Shown piece by piece: positions 15,273 through 22,479 of a stretch of DNA of 27,567 nt. The DNA is taken from NCBI GenBank assembly GCA_963843065.1, contig CAWJKX010000172.1, positions 1 through 27,567 of the forward strand, read 5' to 3'. Both the position numbers and the translations under genes were made by a program. This DNA comes from JAGVPT01 sp963843065 (GTDB lineage: Bacteria > Bacteroidota > Ignavibacteria > UBA10030 > UBA8401). The notes beneath the pieces are model-generated. The model was not told the origin of the DNA and ran no database searches. It worked only from the letters and a program-made list of their open reading frames with translations. Within the stretch, counting starts at the first letter, position 1; each line of letters starts with the position of its first letter.

Positions 15273-16253
15273 CTATTGCTGAACGTAGAATTCGATTCGC
15301 CGATTCTCTGCCCGCCCTGCATCTGTATCGTTCGAAGCGACAGGTTCATTTTCGCCTCTCCCGACAGTTTTCATACGGTTCGAGGCGATGCCTTTATTCA
15401 CCAGCCAGTTTCTTACCGCCTCTGCACGTTCTAACGAGAGGGTCTGATTGTATGCCTGGCTTCCTACATTGTCCGTATGCCCGCTGATTTCTACTTGCAC
15501 ATCCGGATTTGCCACCATCGCATTGTATGCCCTCGTAAGGACCGTCTCAGATTCTTGCTTTAAAGTCGCCTTGTTGAAATCGAATGTGACACCGTTCAAG
15601 ACAACTTTCTTGCCTTTTTCGAGAATGATGATCGTATTGTTGTCGCGGTCATTTTGTTCTGCCAAACGACGCGCTTCGGCATCGGCCAATTCTTTAGCGC
15701 GGAGAGCTGCCGTATCCGCATCCGCCTGCTGTTTCACACGACGAGCCTCGGCATCGGCCAGTCCTTTGGTGTTGCGTGCGTATGCATCGGCCGAATCCTT
15801 TGCACTCCGTGCCTGTGCATCCAAGCTCGCTTTTTGCTCATCGGCAAGCTGCTGGTCCTTCAGCGTTCCATTGCGCTGCGACGCAGCAAGGTCTGATTGC
15901 GTATTCTTCACGATCTCACTTTGAGCCGCTTCGTAATCCTTATTTGCTTTCGCGGTGGTTGCATCTCCAGCAGCGGTGAGCGCCAGTGCTTCGGCCATCT
16001 TTGCTTTGCGATCTGCCACATAAGCGAGGTCTCGCGTATGGAACGATTGAGGATCGTCCTTGAAAGATTTCTCGGCAACCGCAAGAGCCTCTTGTGCCTT
16101 GTGCAGTTCTGCCGGCACCAACTCCCCAGCTCGCCCCGCACTCGCCTGTTGATACGCCTGACGCGCGTTGATGAGCTCAGATGGAGGCGCGGTAGCACAT
16201 CCAAAAAGCAATCCGGCAAATGCGATAATGATAAAAGAAATAATGGGTTTCAT
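15273..16253 (-). CDS. Outer-membrane lipoprotein: DUF4398-like domain, coiled coil, OmpA domain
   Basis: 326 residues with lipoprotein signal (MKPIISFIIIAFAGLLFG then C). Residues 23-95 resemble DUF4398 (SELINARQAYQQASAGRAGE, ELHKAQEALAVAEKSF). Residues about 100-205 are an Ala/Lys/Asp-rich helix with 11-residue repeats (RAKELADAEAR-type). Residues about 210-326 are an OmpA domain with FDFNKATLKQESE, the canonical GHTDNVGSQAYNQTLSLERA and GRGENEPVASND. It should link the outer membrane to peptidoglycan. Its ATG lies three bases past the stop of the DUF4398 lipoprotein gene, with AAAGGA about nine bases upstream, so the two are an operon behind promoter block B. Confidence 0.92.
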   Translation of the reverse strand: MKPIISFIIIAFAGLLFGCATAPPSELINARQAYQQASAGRAGELVPAELHKAQEALAVAEKSFKDDPQSFHTRDLAYVADRKAKMAEALALTAAGDATTAKANKDYEAAQSEIVKNTQSDLAASQRNGTLKDQQLADEQKASLDAQARSAKDSADAYARNTKGLADAEARRVKQQADADTAALRAKELADAEARRLAEQNDRDNNTIIILEKGKKVVLNGVTFDFNKATLKQESETVLTRAYNAMVANPDVQVEISGHTDNVGSQAYNQTLSLERAEAVRNWLVNKGIASNRMKTVGRGENEPVASNDTDAGRAENRRIEFYVQQ

Positions 16254-16256
16254 CGG

Positions 16257-16634
16257 TTAATTCCTTTCTTCTGGTAATTGGTTGTCTTGTCGGAGTTTTC
16301 GTACTCGCTCTATCGCCTGTGTGGCTTCCGTCTTTTCGGCATCTCCGTGAGAGAGCACTACTGCCAGTTCGCCGTCGGCTTGGGCACGCAACAGTAATGA
16401 TTGGGCTTGTTCCTTGTCGCCCTTCCCCGCAAGTTGCTTAGCATTTTCCAGCTCTTCCTTTGCGAGCAACAGATAGAGAGATGCGGTGGGAACTTTCGAC
16501 GCACCGGCCTCCTCAGCAGCGCTGATCGCCGATGTGGAAGGTTCATTATTGACCGCCGGGCCGCTTCCGCAACCTGCAATCATTGCAGCGAACAGAACAC
16601 TCCCGGTCAACATGGCCATGTTCAGATATTTCAT
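16257..16634 (-). CDS. DUF4398-type lipoprotein
   Basis: 125 residues: signal and lipobox (MAMLTGSVLFAAMIAGC), a short linker, then helical LYLLLAKEELENAKQLAGKG, QAQSLLLRAQADGELAVVLS and EATQAIERVRKLRQ. This matches the short DUF4398 proteins that accompany OmpA-type lipoproteins in many Gram-negative genomes. ATG 16634 has a near-perfect AAGGAGG site. The predicted transcript from promoter block B would have a leader of about 80 bases. It is the first gene of a two-gene operon. Confidence 0.85.
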   Translation of the reverse strand: MKYLNMAMLTGSVLFAAMIAGCGSGPAVNNEPSTSAISAAEEAGASKVPTASLYLLLAKEELENAKQLAGKGDKEQAQSLLLRAQADGELAVVLSHGDAEKTEATQAIERVRKLRQDNQLPEERN

Positions 16635-16719
16635 TGGATCCTCCTTTTGTGGTATGGTGTATCGTTATTTTCAATTCCTGTTATTCAAGAACCGAAAATC
16701 TCATTTTCGAATTTGAAAT

Positions 16720-16779
16720 AGTGTACACACGATAACATCGTAATCCAATCGACCGAAGGGATGAAACTGTAGTTAATCC
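16720..16779 (-). promoter_or_regulatory. Promoter block B: shared 60-bp promoter with upstream operator
   Basis: On the minus strand GGATTAAC-TACAG-TTTCATCC (16779 to 16759) is followed by TTGGAT, 17 bases and TACACT ending at 16720. The 16 bases of the two operator arms are identical to blocks A and C while the five-base spacer and the bases between the boxes vary. It drives the DUF4398-OmpA operon. Confidence 0.7.
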
Positions 16780-16850
16780 TTTTTTACGGAACTCAACTCT
16801 CCTTTCTGGCCAATTGCTTTACAGCAATCGCGCGCATCTTTTTGTTTCTT

Positions 16851-16890
16851 CCAACAAAAAGCCGGTGCCTCGAACGCGAAGCACCGGCTG
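16851..16890 (-). terminator. Rho-independent terminator
   Basis: On the minus strand AGCCGGTGC and GCACCGGCT form a 9-bp stem (16860-16868 with 16881-16889, 12-base loop), followed directly by TTTTTGTTGG. It lies about 70 bases past the stop of the barrel-OmpA gene at 16960-18243 and should end that transcript before promoter block B. Confidence 0.85.
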
Positions 16891-16959
16891 TCGTTATCAC
16901 CTATTGAGAAAACCTCTCTACTCTACATCATGGTCTTCCCGTATTTCATTCACAGGCCA

Positions 16960-18243
16960 TTATCGAACAAAGAATTCCATGCGTCGATTCTCTGCCCGGC
17001 CTTCCTCCGTATCGTTTGAAGCCACGGGTTCGTTTTGGCCTCTCCCTACAGTTCGCATGCGGTTCGATGCGATGCCTTGATTGACGAGCCAGTTCTTTAC
17101 CGCCTGGGCTCGCTTCAAGGAAAGCTTCTGATTAAATTTTTGGTTTCCCACATTGTCCGTATGCCCGGTGATTACTACCCGCACATCGGGATTTGCGACC
17201 AACGCGTTGTAGGCCCTCCAAAGTATTCTCTCAGAATCTTTCGTGAGTGTCGCCTTATTGAACTCGAAATTGATACCTCTAATTACAACGGTCTTGCCTT
17301 TTTCAAAAACGATAACGGTATCGCGACTCTTCTGTTCCGCCAACCGCCGCGCCTCTGCTTCGGTCGCCTCCTTTATACGCAGCGCCTCTGCATCGGTCGA
17401 TGCCTTTGTAAGCCGTGCCGCTGCTTCGGTCGAATCCTTTATACGCCGCGCCTCTGCATCGGTCGATACCTTTGTAAGCCGTGTCGCCGCTTCGGTCGAA
17501 TCCTTTATATGCCGCGCCAGTGCGTCGGCATCGGCCTGCTGCTTCACCCGCCGCGCTTCTGCCTGCGCCATTTCTTGGTTATGCCGCGCCTCTTCTCGGG
17601 CTTTCGCCTCGCGTGCTTCCCTTTCCGCGTCGTAACTATTTCCTATTGCAAAAGCAAGTCCGATATTAAAGCCATAGTATCCATCCTGCTTCGCGTTAGT
17701 AAGGGGATTGAGGTCAGCACTCGTACGTGTGGTTCCGTCGAACTTGTCGGATAGGATTAAATTATATCCGCCATTGACGGTTAGCATGATACCGCTGGCG
17801 ATGTGGGTTTGGATGCCGAGACCCATTGGAACCATCGGTAAGAAATCAGAAGTGCCGCCGCCGTGGAGGTTTTTCGAAGTGCCGATGCCGGCAAAAACGT
17901 ACGGATTCAAGTTCGGCAAAGAAAATGGGGCGAAGAGCAATCGGAGATCGGCCTCGCCGGCATCTACCGAATATCCGCCGTCGGAGCTAGAATTCGGAGC
18001 CGAGACATAAGCATAGCCCAAGCCCAATTGGCCAAGTAACATGGGAGTGCCCAGTTTAATCTGCAGGTATCCGCGAGCCTCCGGCCCCCATTCGTCGCCG
18101 CTGTTATTAGTTCCGTGGACGCCGCCCACTGAAAAACCCCACGCGAGATCGGGAATCCTGAATTGTGATTCTGATTGTGCTTGGACGTGGTTATACGTAC
18201 CGAACGCCACGACCAGCAATGTGAATACGATAAAACGTTTCAT
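16960..18243 (-). CDS. OmpA family outer-membrane protein: N-terminal beta-barrel, repeat coiled coil, OmpA domain
   Basis: 427 residues. Signal peptide (MKRFIVFTLLVVAFGTYNHV, QAQ), then about 180 residues of beta-barrel type (GYLQIKLGTPMLLGQLGLGY, NPYVFAGIGTSKN, YYGFNIGLAFAIGNSY). Residues about 205-310 are a charged helix carrying five 11-residue repeats. The C-terminal OmpA domain has FEFNKATLTKDSERIL, GHTDNVGNQKFNQKLSLKRA and GRGQNEPVASND. The canonical Asp and Arg for peptidoglycan binding are present. The OmpA domain is closely related to the one at 15273-16253, suggesting duplication. ATG 18243 follows AGGAGG at seven bases. A terminator lies downstream. Confidence 0.94.
   Translation of the reverse strand: MKRFIVFTLLVVAFGTYNHVQAQSESQFRIPDLAWGFSVGGVHGTNNSGDEWGPEARGYLQIKLGTPMLLGQLGLGYAYVSAPNSSSDGGYSVDAGEADLRLLFAPFSLPNLNPYVFAGIGTSKNLHGGGTSDFLPMVPMGLGIQTHIASGIMLTVNGGYNLILSDKFDGTTRTSADLNPLTNAKQDGYYGFNIGLAFAIGNSYDAEREAREAKAREEARHNQEMAQAEARRVKQQADADALARHIKDSTEAATRLTKVSTDAEARRIKDSTEAAARLTKASTDAEALRIKEATEAEARRLAEQKSRDTVIVFEKGKTVVIRGINFEFNKATLTKDSERILWRAYNALVANPDVRVVITGHTDNVGNQKFNQKLSLKRAQAVKNWLVNQGIASNRMRTVGRGQNEPVASNDTEEGRAENRRMEFFVR
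17347..17511 (-). repeat. Tandem 33-bp (11-residue) repeats within the OmpA-type gene
   Basis: Five units: HIKDSTEAATR, LTKVSTDAEAR, RIKDSTEAAAR, LTKASTDAEAL, RIKEATEAEAR. Units 1-2 and 3-4 also form a higher-order 66-bp repeat with few base changes. The 11-residue period points to a hendecad coiled coil, and the DNA similarity suggests that copy number can change by slippage or recombination. Confidence 0.85.
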
Positions 18244-18414
18244 AACAAACCTCCTATTTTAGTGAATGTTTTTCTGTGCTTATTGCGATGTAACACGATT
18301 TGTTTTCGTTGGTTCAATCTCTAGCCTGAAAGCTTTTTGTCCTCGAATAACTCTCTTCATCCTGTCTCTCTCTTCTAAAACCTTAATCTGATCACACACA
18401 GCCATCGGTTGAAA

Positions 18415-18816
18415 TCAAGGGCGGAAATTTGTCGCCAAAGGGTTCAAGGATTGGAGGACCACCCATTTATCCGGGTACGTAAAACCTGCGACCGAATCTC
18501 CGGCCATTTCCCGGCGGTAGAGAAGCAAATGGAGTTTCTCGTCCTGTGCGCTTAATTCCCTTGTCTTTACTGCCAACTTGTCGACCCGGGGTGAAATCAG
18601 AATTAGTTCCTGCCGTAGAACGTTGTTCTCCGCCTCGAGTGCAATTGCCTCACGAGACCCCGGAGTAATACCCAGAGCTTGATTCAGTTTAATGAATCCA
18701 AAGAAAAGGAGGCTTCCGATGAAAACCCCGCCAACGGCGAGTTTTGCTATCGCCCATTTTGCATCTACGAAAGTGAGTAATTTATTTGAGTAAGAATATA
18801 CTTTCACTCTGTCCAT
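18415..18816 (-). CDS. Single-pass membrane protein with periplasmic coiled coil
   Basis: 133 residues: a short basic N-terminus, a membrane helix (about 25-45, LAVGGVFIGSLLFFGFIKL), then a coiled-coil-like stretch (REAIALEAENNVLRQELILI, KLAVKTRELSAQDEKLHLLL) and a short tail. It resembles the N-terminal membrane and coiled-coil part of M23 peptidase proteins of the FCB group but has no peptidase domain. Function unknown. ATG 18816 has only a weak site. It lies 93 bases downstream of csbD and may be cotranscribed from promoter block C. Confidence 0.65.
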   Translation of the reverse strand: MDRVKVYSYSNKLLTFVDAKWAIAKLAVGGVFIGSLLFFGFIKLNQALGITPGSREAIALEAENNVLRQELILISPRVDKLAVKTRELSAQDEKLHLLLYRREMAGDSVAGFTYPDKWVVLQSLNPLATNFRP

Positions 18817-18909
18817 CCATGGTCCAACATGCCAATGAATTGTCTTCCACTACTGGTCTTATAAAATCCATTACCGTTGTATCCGCTTGCAGCCTTACAA
18901 GACTGCTCT

Positions 18910-19095
18910 TCACAACTTGGCGATAAGATTGCGTATTTCTTCCTTGGTCTTGCCGAGTTTCTGCTGAAGCCTTCCCAAGAGCTCTTCATCTTTACCCTCT
19001 TTAAAGAGTAGGTCATCGTCCGTCAGGTTGGCAAATTGTTGTTTGAGTTTACCCGACGTTTCCTTCCAACTCCCTTTCATACTGAGCACGTTCAT
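18910..19095 (-). CDS. CsbD family stress-response protein
   Basis: 61 residues: MKGSWKETSGKLKQQFANLT, then DDDLLFKEGKDEELLGRLQQ and KLGKTKEEIRNLI. This is the usual CsbD/YjbJ-like layout, a small, charged, helical protein induced by general stress in other bacteria, with unknown molecular role. ATG 19095 follows AAAGGA by about six bases. Promoter block C lies 69 bases upstream, giving a leader of roughly 60 bases. Confidence 0.92.
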   Translation of the reverse strand: MNVLSMKGSWKETSGKLKQQFANLTDDDLLFKEGKDEELLGRLQQKLGKTKEEIRNLIAKL

Positions 19096-19163
19096 ATGAT
19101 TCCTTTTTGCGTTTATGAAGAAAAAAATTTCGACGAGTGGTTTATACCCTCATGAACCGTAAA

Positions 19164-19223
19164 AGTATACAACTCTTTGCTCGCCCTTGTAATAGACCAG
19201 AGGGATGAAAGAGTAGTTAATCC
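19164..19223 (-). promoter_or_regulatory. Promoter block C: shared 60-bp promoter with upstream operator
   Basis: On the minus strand GGATTAAC-TACTC-TTTCATCC (19223 to 19203), then TTACAA, 17 bases and TATACT ending at 19164. Same length and spacing as blocks A and B. It faces the csbD gene. Confidence 0.7.
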
Positions 19224-19242
19224 TTGTCGAACGGGGAAAATG

Positions 19243-19306
19243 TTCACGCAAAGCCGCAAAGGACGATCGAAAGTTCTTCTTAGCGAACTTAGCTACTTTG
19301 TGTGAA
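19243..19306. repeat. Short MITE-like inverted repeat
   Basis: TTCACGCAAAG at 19243 pairs with CTTTGTGTGAA ending at 19306 (10 of 11 matches), with inner GCAAAGG/CTTAGCGAACTT text like the core of the 151-bp repeats. It is probably a shortened relative of those elements. It sits between promoter block C and the last T9SS gene. Confidence 0.5.
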
Positions 19307-19350
19307 ACTGTCTTTTTTTTCATTTGAGGTTTTGAGATAAGCATCTAAAC

Positions 19351-19920
19351 CTACTTCAAGAGAACCAATTTCTTGGTCGAGATGAAAGATCCGGCTTGCA
19401 AACGGTAGACATACACACCGCTCGAGAGACCGGGTGTTCCTTCGTTCGTATTAAACGACACCGTGTAAGCGCCCGCTTCCTGTGTACCATTCACGAGTGT
19501 AGCAACTTCCTGTCCAAGCATATTATACACTTTCAATATTACCCGGCTGTTCACCGGTAATTGATAACTGATCACTGTCGACGGGTTGAACGGGTTCGGA
19601 TAGTTCTGCGAAAGCGCGAATGCTACAGGCGCTGAACCGATCGCCACTTCTACCGTACTGCCGTACTTAAATGCACCATTGTTGTCGATCTGTTTCAGGC
19701 GATACGCATAGCTGCCGGCAGAGAGATTATTGTCGGTGTAGGAATAGTTCCGCGGCGCGTTGCTCGTGCCTGCTCCTGCCACAAAGCCGACCTTCGTCCA
19801 ATCCGATGTCTGACGACGTTGAATCTCGAACCCACTGTTATTGATTTCCGTCGCTGTTGACCAGTGAAGATCGGTATTCATACGATCTGCTGTCGCTGTA
19901 AACGATACGAGTTCAACCGG
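19351..19920. repeat. 570-bp direct repeat, copy 1
   Basis: Matches 20715-21284 with a constant offset of 1364 bases and no gaps, about 95 percent identical by eye. It spans the Fn3-like module and T9SS tail and stops sharply at the junction with the ice-binding-like domain. Confidence 0.85.
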
Positions 19921-20172
19921 CAATACAGTGGAGTTTATTGCAACTGTGCTGGTGTTCGCCAACAATCGTGCTGTCACCTGTGTTGCAAGGGCATTCACGG
20001 TGATTGATTGAACAGCGAGTATGATTCCATTGAACGTTGAACCATCATAAATAATCGCCGACTGGTTGACATACCAGAAAACGTTGGACCACACTGCGCC
20101 GTTGGCCAGCGATACCGTGCTGCCGCTGTTTATGGTGAGTGATTGCGAAGCCTTGATAATGAAGACTGGCAC
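19351..20172 (-). pseudogene. C-terminal part of frameshifted ice-binding-like T9SS protein
   Basis: 273 residues. FIIKASQSLTINSGSTVSLA, then NGAVWSNVFW, is the second half of a DUF3494 ice-binding-like domain. Next comes a roughly 100-residue Fn3-like module (VELVSFTATADRMNTDLHWS, GFEIQRRQTSDWTKVGFV) and a T9SS type A sorting domain (LSQNYPNPFNPSTVISYQLP, LGQEVATLVNG, GVYVYRLQAGSF). The first Met is not a real start: the N-terminus is in another frame (20045-20644). Deleting the T at 20167 (plus strand) gives GDPSAVFIIKA, which matches the family. The last 570 bases are almost identical to 20715-21284. Confidence 0.8.
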
Positions 20173-20644
20173 TCGGGTCGCCTAGTGCATCAAGCGTCAT
20201 AGTCGCACTCGAGGCAAGATCAAGGTTTCCTCCTCCATAGACCCCGCGTGTCAGAGTTTGCCCGCCAAGGGCGCTTGCGATGGAAAGATTATTTGTTCGG
20301 CCATTGGCATCGGTTAGCGCCGCAGCCAAGTCGGTTTGAGCTTGCGTAGTGTGACTGCTGCCCGAACCCCAATTTGTTCCGGTGGCTGTTATGGTCCCGG
20401 CTACCGTTGAAGTTACCGTCCCGACATCTCCATTAACTGTGGCAGTACCGCTGATCCCCGTAGACGCCAAAGCCCCATACGTGCCCGCCGTCCCAAGAGC
20501 GACTGCTGCCGGGTTGGAGTACGGTTGAGACACAGCGGCAACAGGCATCATCAGCACAACCATCAGTCCCGCATATAACGGGATTCCGAAAAATCGAGCC
20601 AGTTTTTTAAACAGCGTGGGTGTTTTTTTCGTAAAAGTTTTCAT
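20045..20644 (-). pseudogene. N-terminal part of frameshifted ice-binding-like T9SS protein
   Basis: From ATG 20644 (GGAG six bases upstream) it encodes a signal peptide (about 1-40, ending AAVSQP) and the first half of a DUF3494-like domain. The motifs seen are YGALASTGISGTATVNGDVG, AALTDANGRTNN, LGGQTLTRGVYGGGNLDLAS and MTLDALGDPSA. After about 20167 the frame turns into unrelated residues and stops. The domain continues in frame in 19351-20167. Together they make one secreted protein of about 430 residues. Confidence 0.8.
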
Positions 20645-20714
20645 TAACAACTCCATAGGAATAGGTGAGATTGAATTACATCTGTTTTGTAAGTAACGAT
20701 CCGTTAAAAAAAAA

Positions 20715-21284
20715 TTACTTCATAAGAACCAGCTTCTTCGTCGAGACGAAGGAACCGGCTTGCAAACGGTAGATGTACACACCGCTCGAGAGACCGAGTG
20801 TTCCTTCGTTTGTATTAAACGACACCGTGTAAGCGCCCGCTTCCTGTGTACCATTCACGAGTGTAGCAACTTCCTGTCCAAGTATGTTATACACCTTCAA
20901 TATTACCTGACTGTTCACCGGTAATTGATAACTGATCACTGTCGACGGGTTGAACGGGTTCGGATAGTTCTGCGAGAGCGCAAATGCTTGAGGCGCTGAA
21001 CTAATCGTCACTTCTACCGTAGTGCCATATTTAAATGCCCCATTATTGTCGATCTGTTTAAGGCGATACGCATAGCTGCCGGCAGAGAGATTATTGTCGG
21101 TGTAGGAATAGTTCCGTGGCGCGTTGCTGGTGCCTGCTCCTGCCACAAAGCCGACCTTCGTCCAATCCGATGTCTGACGACGTTGAATCTCGAATCCACT
21201 GTTATTGATTTCCGTCGCTGTTGACCAGTGAAGATCGGTATTCATACGATCTGCTGTCGCTGTAAACGATACGAGTTCAACCGG
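20715..21284. repeat. 570-bp direct repeat, copy 2
   Basis: Second copy of 19351-19920. Recombination between the two would remove 1364 bases and fuse the ice-binding-like head of one gene to the tail of the other. Confidence 0.85.
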
Positions 21285-21494
21285 AAATACTGTATTGGTG
21301 ATTAATGTAACAAGTGTCTGCGCCAACGCCCTGCCATCCAATGTTCCATCAGAACCAAACGCAATCCCTGTTTGACCCAATATGACTCCCTTCATAGCAG
21401 CCGTCCCTACAAGGGTAACTTGGCCGGCGACCTGCCAGAAGATGTTGGAAGCCAATGCACCGCCAACGAGGACAATCTGTTTACCAGAGGACAT
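20715..21494 (-). pseudogene. C-terminal part of second frameshifted ice-binding-like T9SS protein
   Basis: 259 residues: the second half of a DUF3494-like domain (MSSGKQIVLVGGALASNIFW, then KGVILGQTGIAFGSDGTLDG, RALAQT), the Fn3-like module and the T9SS sorting domain, these last two shared almost exactly with the preceding gene. The true frame extends rightward past the apparent Met to about 21557 as DLTLTGNSTDVWIFQIAGTL, proving that the start is internal. The N-terminus is at 21556-22338 in another frame. Confidence 0.8.
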
Positions 21495-21555
21495 ACCGAG
21501 AGTTCCTGCTATCTGGAATATCCATACATCAGTTGAATTTCCCGTGAGGGTGAGA

Positions 21556-22338
21556 TCATTTGATATCAGTCACACCAGAAGTCCACTTATAAAGACCAGG
21601 GCCGAGGTTCAACGTGCCAATCTCTCCACTTCCTGCATTCAAAAAAGTGCCTACAGGTGCCGGTACTCGGTCTGCGGCATTGGTGTACGCGGTTCCCATG
21701 TAACCCACAGCCGTAGTCAAATTAGTCGGAGTTGGAGATGCATAGTCAAATGCATATATCTTTCCAGTGACGGAAGCTGATGTCGAATATGTAGCTCCTG
21801 GGATATATGTCTCTGAAAATCCAGTAATGGTACTTGCAACGGATGAAGTTCCAATATCTCCGGTAATGTGGCTGCCTGCCCCACCTGTGATTCCTGTTTC
21901 TGCTAGAATCCTGAAATTAGCAGCTGTTCCAAGGTTTACAGGTGTAGGATTAGTTGTAAAACTATCAATTGCTGAGTAATTGCCCAAGCCCGCGACGTTG
22001 TCGCTCACATGCCAGTAATATAGCGTTGCATTCGCCAAAACTGGGGCGACTACCTGCGAAACGGTCGGGGCGGAGACATCGAAGGTAGACACCGGCGCGC
22101 TAAAATTCGAATTTACCGAGACTTGCAAACGATAGGCAGTGGCAGCGGTAGAATTCCAACTCAACGTCGGACCCGTTGAGACGTTGAGCGTTCCATCAAG
22201 AGGCAAATTTAAAGTTGGCTGAGAGAAAGCAACGCCAGACACCATCAAAGCAAGCGTCAGTCCCGCACACAGCGGGACTCCTAAGAACCGCGTCCACCTG
22301 CTTAAGAAAGTTTTTGAATTATTTGTAATGGTTTTCAT
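21556..22338 (-). pseudogene. N-terminal part of second frameshifted ice-binding-like T9SS protein
   Basis: 260 residues: signal peptide (LTLALMVSGVAFSQP end), an Fn3-like domain at about 40-125 (LDGTLNVSTGPTLSWNSTAA, YYWHVSDNVAGLGNYSAI), then the first half of a DUF3494-like domain (NFRILAETGITGGAGSHITG, DIGTSSVASTITGF, LGPGLYKWTSGVT). It ends at a TGA right after an AAA run (TTT at 21559-21561, plus strand). Losing one base of that run restores reading into the C-terminal part. ATG 22338 is preceded by GAGG. Confidence 0.8.
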
Positions 22339-22479
22339 AAAAACCTCTATGGAGTTAGTGAAAATGTAGAGTGACTTGTTTTGTTCCTTGAAACAATTTT
22401 ACCGTTTAGGAAACCATACTTTATTAATGACGGAAGTTACACAGAACGATTGTTGTGCGTAACTTCAGTCAAGTAAGAA
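22339..22479. repeat. Duplicated intergenic spacer, copy 1, with hairpin
   Basis: About 141 bases closely matching 24487-24626. It contains a stem GAAGTTAC(A)CA / TGCGTAACTTC (22433-22466) that may act in transcript 3'-end formation or RNA stability after the upstream gene. There is no good U-tract. Confidence 0.75.

Noticed and set aside
18280..18360. 26-codon minus-strand frame just upstream of the barrel-OmpA gene (possible leader peptide)
   Set aside because: It has an ATG but only a weak ribosome site, no regulatory peptide features and no associated attenuator hairpin.
18804..19016. Minus-strand frame of 70 codons overlapping csbD
   Set aside because: It overlaps csbD in another frame and has no recognisable features.
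19150..19344. Minus-strand frame of 64 codons between csbD and the last T9SS gene
   Set aside because: It is made of promoter block C and a MITE-like repeat read as protein, has no ribosome site and no protein-like composition.
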